A stretch of DNA of 64,000 nucleotides from Natribaculum luteum (GTDB lineage Archaea; Halobacteriota; Halobacteria; Halobacteriales; Natrialbaceae), in NCBI RefSeq assembly GCF_023008545.1, contig NZ_CP095397.1:2841199-2905198 (forward strand), in the 5' to 3' direction. The notes below the pieces were generated by a model. That model did not search any database. It had not been told where the DNA came from and was given only the letters and a program-made list of their open reading frames with translations. Within the stretch, counting starts at the first letter, position 1. Each line of letters starts with the position of its first letter. Shown here in pieces: positions 61,649 to 64,000 of this stretch. The position numbers and the translations under genes are program-made.

Positions 61649-62935
61649 TCACTCGCTGTGCTGGGTGTCGACGAGTTCGACGGTGAGTTCGAGGTCGTGA
61701 CCGGTCGCCGTCTCGAGTCGCTCCCTGACGTCGTCGGCGAAGTCGGGCGGTTCCTCCTCGCCGGGCGGTCGTTCGACGAGGACCGTCACCGCCGGCTGCC
61801 CGCCGGTGTAGACGTCGACGAGTTCGTACTCGACGGACACCTCCTGGAATCGCAGGTCGTCGTAGACCGGGTCGTCGTTCATCGCCTCGAGTTCGACCTG
61901 CACGTCGTGTTCGACCGCTTCGGTCTGGTAGAGGGCGTACGTAACACCGCCGAGGACGACCGAGAGCACGACGATCGCGACGAGGATGGCTGCCACTCGA
62001 GACTGGAGCCGTCCGTAGGCGCGATCGACTCGCTCCGTTCGCTGGGGTCGATAGCCGGAGAGCCACAGCAAGATCAACGCGGTGAGGTTGATAGAGAGCA
62101 GGTTGACGAGGACGAGGGTGCCCGCAGTGACGACGACCGCGGGGTGCCACCAGGCGATTCCGAGGCCGACCGTCGCGGCGGGCGGGACGAGCGCGACGGC
62201 GATGGCGACGCCGACGAGCACCGAGCCGACGTTTCGCGTGAGGCTGATCACGCCGGCCGCGCCGGAGCCGAGCGCGAGTACCAGCGCGAGGAGACTCGGT
62301 GTGATCCGCTCGTAAATCTGCGGGACCGTCGTCGGGTCGAACCCCGGCGGGAGGAGGATCGTTCCGCGCAACGTCGCGCCGACGACTGCGGCCGTCGCCA
62401 CGGCGACGAGCAGTCCGGCGATCTGGAAGACGACCCCACGAGACGTGAGTTCGTCGTCGTCGACGACGAGGCCGACGCTCGCCGAGAGCGCGGGTCCCAT
62501 AAGCGGTGCGACGACCATCGCACCGATGATCGTCGCCGCCGAGTCGAGCAACAGGCCGGCGGTCGCGATCACCGTACTCAACACGAGCAAAGAGAAGTAC
62601 GTCAGAGCGGTCGGCGCGAGTTCGTTCGCGCGTGACTGGAGTTCCTCTCGCGAGATCCTGTCGTCGACGAATCGACGAGTCAGGTCGCCGGCTCGTCGGG
62701 AGACGACCGCTTCCGCGGCCACGACGACTGCGTACGAGTCTTCGCTGATCCCAGCGTCCTGGAACTGCGAGAGCAGGGGTTCGACGCCGGCCGGCGGAAT
62801 TGGAATCGAGACGATCACTTCGAACTCGCCGGTACCGACTTCCTCCGTGACGGCGTAGTCGAGGTCCTCCGCTTCGAGGACCTCGAGGACGCGCCCGCGG
62901 TCGCCACGCGGGACGAACAACTGGACGAGGCGCAT
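61649..62935 (-). CDS. DUF389 / TIGR00341 membrane protein
   Basis: A 428-residue protein. The N-terminal 85 residues form a soluble ferredoxin-like unit (MRLVQLFVPRGDRGRVLEVL, then EVIVSIPIPPAGVEPLL). The DUF389 membrane core follows with five or six helices (GLLLDSAATIIGAMVVAPLM, GIAWWHPAVVVTAGTLVLVN, LLSINLTALILLWLSGYRP), then a soluble tail (VYTGGQPAVTVLVERPPGEE). The family has been reported in many bacteria and archaea without a settled function. It is convergent with the ThuA-like gene, 36 nt away. Confidence 0.85.
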   Translation of the reverse strand: MRLVQLFVPRGDRGRVLEVLEAEDLDYAVTEEVGTGEFEVIVSIPIPPAGVEPLLSQFQDAGISEDSYAVVVAAEAVVSRRAGDLTRRFVDDRISREELQSRANELAPTALTYFSLLVLSTVIATAGLLLDSAATIIGAMVVAPLMGPALSASVGLVVDDDELTSRGVVFQIAGLLVAVATAAVVGATLRGTILLPPGFDPTTVPQIYERITPSLLALVLALGSGAAGVISLTRNVGSVLVGVAIAVALVPPAATVGLGIAWWHPAVVVTAGTLVLVNLLSINLTALILLWLSGYRPQRTERVDRAYGRLQSRVAAILVAIVVLSVVLGGVTYALYQTEAVEHDVQVELEAMNDDPVYDDLRFQEVSVEYELVDVYTGGQPAVTVLVERPPGEEEPPDFADDVRERLETATGHDLELTVELVDTQHSE

Positions 62936-63035
62936 AGAATAGTTACGGCGCTGACAGGGAAATGACGCCTGTACGACGACGACGATTGTCTGCCGTTCAG
63001 AACGTACACAGCGAACTAGATTCGGGAACGAACGA

Positions 63036-63887
63036 TCAGAACGTCTGTCGGCCCTCGTCGGTGATCACGCTCTCGAGCAGGGACACTGGCGTCGCGTCGT
63101 AGGCGGGATTTTCGACGTCGAACCCCTCTGCCGGCTCGGGCAGCACCTCGCTGCCCGGTCGAAACTCGTTCTCGAAGACGAACCCCTCGGTGATGAGCTT
63201 GGCAGCGGAGCCGAAGACGGTGACGGGGACGTCGAGTTCGGCCGCCGTGGTCGCGATCGGGAAGGTGCCGACCCGGTTGTACAGCGTCTCCTCGACGATA
63301 CAGTCCATGCCGACGACGACCCGGTCGCAGTCGGCGAGGTAGTGGCCGCTGGCGCTGTCGGTGATCAGCGTGACGTCGACGCCGTCCATCTCGGCGAGCG
63401 TCCGTGCAGTCTTGCGCCCGATGTACCGCGGTCTGGCCTCCGTGACGTAAACCTCGAAGGTCTTCCCCGCGTCGGTCGCGAGCGACAGCGCCTCCAGGAC
63501 CGTCGAGGAGTAGTCGTGGGTGAGCAACGTCGCGCCGTCTTCGAGGTGCTCGACCGCGTTCTCGGCCGCCCGGCGCTTTCCGGACTCGACGCGGGCGACG
63601 ACCTCGTCGATCCGCTCTGCGGTCAACTCCTTGGCCTCATCGACACTCTCGCAGTCGGCCGCCGACACCGTCTCGACCACGTCGCGAACGGCATTCTGGA
63701 GCGAGGCGTGGGAGGGGTTGGCCCGCCTGAGCACCGTCCCGTTGCGCTCGAGCGCCCGGACGTACTCCTCGACCGTCGCGAACTCCCGGTCCAGCAGGTC
63801 CTCGAGGGCGCGGGTCGCCTTCACGGCGACCACCGAGGAGCTGTGTGTCTGCATCTCCTGGATCTCCTCGACAGTCTCGTCGATCAT
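63036..63887 (-). CDS. eIF-2B alpha/beta/delta-like or ribose-1,5-bisphosphate isomerase-like protein
   Basis: A 283-residue member of the eIF-2B/MtnA/R15P isomerase superfamily: a helical N-terminal domain (to about residue 110), then the Rossmann-like domain with TLLTHDYSSTVLEALS (120-135), VYVTEARPRYIGRKTARTLA (147-166) and VVVGMDCIVEETLYNRVGTF (191-210). The Asp of GMDC (D195) matches a catalytic residue of isomerases. The catalytic Cys of MtnA/R15P isomerase is replaced by Asp125 in THDYSS, so it may not be an isomerase. ATG 63887. Confidence 0.8.
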   Translation of the reverse strand: MIDETVEEIQEMQTHSSSVVAVKATRALEDLLDREFATVEEYVRALERNGTVLRRANPSHASLQNAVRDVVETVSAADCESVDEAKELTAERIDEVVARVESGKRRAAENAVEHLEDGATLLTHDYSSTVLEALSLATDAGKTFEVYVTEARPRYIGRKTARTLAEMDGVDVTLITDSASGHYLADCDRVVVGMDCIVEETLYNRVGTFPIATTAAELDVPVTVFGSAAKLITEGFVFENEFRPGSEVLPEPAEGFDVENPAYDATPVSLLESVITDEGRQTF

Positions 63888-64000
63888 ACTCGAGTGAACT
63901 CTCGTGTGGGCAAAAGGTGTTCCGGGTGGACCCGCCGCGTCTCCACAGCTGCCTCGCGTAGGCAACGTCCTTAGGACCCGCCAGCACCTACGGTCGCCTA
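63888..64000. other. right end of window, no gene assigned
   Basis: The last 113 nt contain no frame I trust. The AT-poor stretch includes gcaaaaggtg (about 63909-63918), a weak candidate promoter box for the minus-strand gene starting at 63887. Confidence 0.4.

Overview
The window is chromosomal DNA of a halophilic archaeon (class Halobacteria). The proteins are strongly acidic, codons mostly end in G or C, and the spacers between genes are AT-richer. Many start codons lie about 25-35 nt behind a TATA-like box, as expected for leaderless transcripts. Markers of the group include CetZ, a haloarchaeal beta proteasome subunit, GatE, SRP19 beside Gar1, Tat lipoproteins, a PGF-CTERM protein, MptE, and F420- and TenA-family enzymes. 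The order Natrialbales is plausible but cannot be proved from this window.

Layout. Positions 1-5,250 hold a partial gene, a class V aminotransferase, small conserved proteins, a stress protein, an MscS channel and a TrmB regulator. Positions 5,630-13,412 form a sugar-uptake block: Tat lipoprotein binding protein, two permeases, a MalK-type ATPase, then a Gfo/Idh oxidoreductase and a TIM-barrel isomerase. Positions 13,432-18,149 carry TraB, a photolyase, CetZ and a double UspA protein. Positions 18,270-26,619 hold a K+ channel with RCK domains, an F420 oxidoreductase, an MBL hydrolase, a pterin cluster (dihydropteroate synthase, a 32-codon ORF or RNA, MptE) and a SPOUT methyltransferase. Positions 26,703-39,528 hold a Yip1 protein, an ABC exporter, GatE, a cupredoxin, and two copies of a PH-domain membrane gene pair flanking a zinc-finger gene, an SDR gene and fumarase.

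Positions 39,647-48,730 hold a flavin-type protein, BolA, CysS, a lipoprotein, a presenilin-like protease, Gar1/SRP19 and a divergent BtuF / BtuCD importer. Positions 48,774-59,275 hold a lipoprotein with a pilin-like C-terminal end, an HxlR regulator, a penicillin acylase-type hydrolase, membrane wHTH genes, a 15-Cys copper protein, an aldo/keto reductase remnant, TenA, an XRE-CBS regulator and the proteasome beta gene. Positions 59,466-64,000 hold a second Gfo/Idh oxidoreductase divergent from a ThuA-like gene, a DUF389 membrane protein and an eIF-2B-like protein.

How the genes may work together. The sugar block at 6-13 kb and the Gfo/Idh-ThuA pair at 59-61 kb together resemble the bacterial thu trehalose/disaccharide gene set split in two. 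TrmB at 4.2 kb is the obvious candidate regulator. Several regulatory palindromes stand out: a symmetric AT box shared by btuF and btuC, an inverted repeat in front of the XRE-CBS gene, and a palindrome in front of hxlR. No rRNA, convincing tRNA, CRISPR array, transposase or prophage was seen; this looks like ordinary chromosomal core with a few decayed or repeated pieces.
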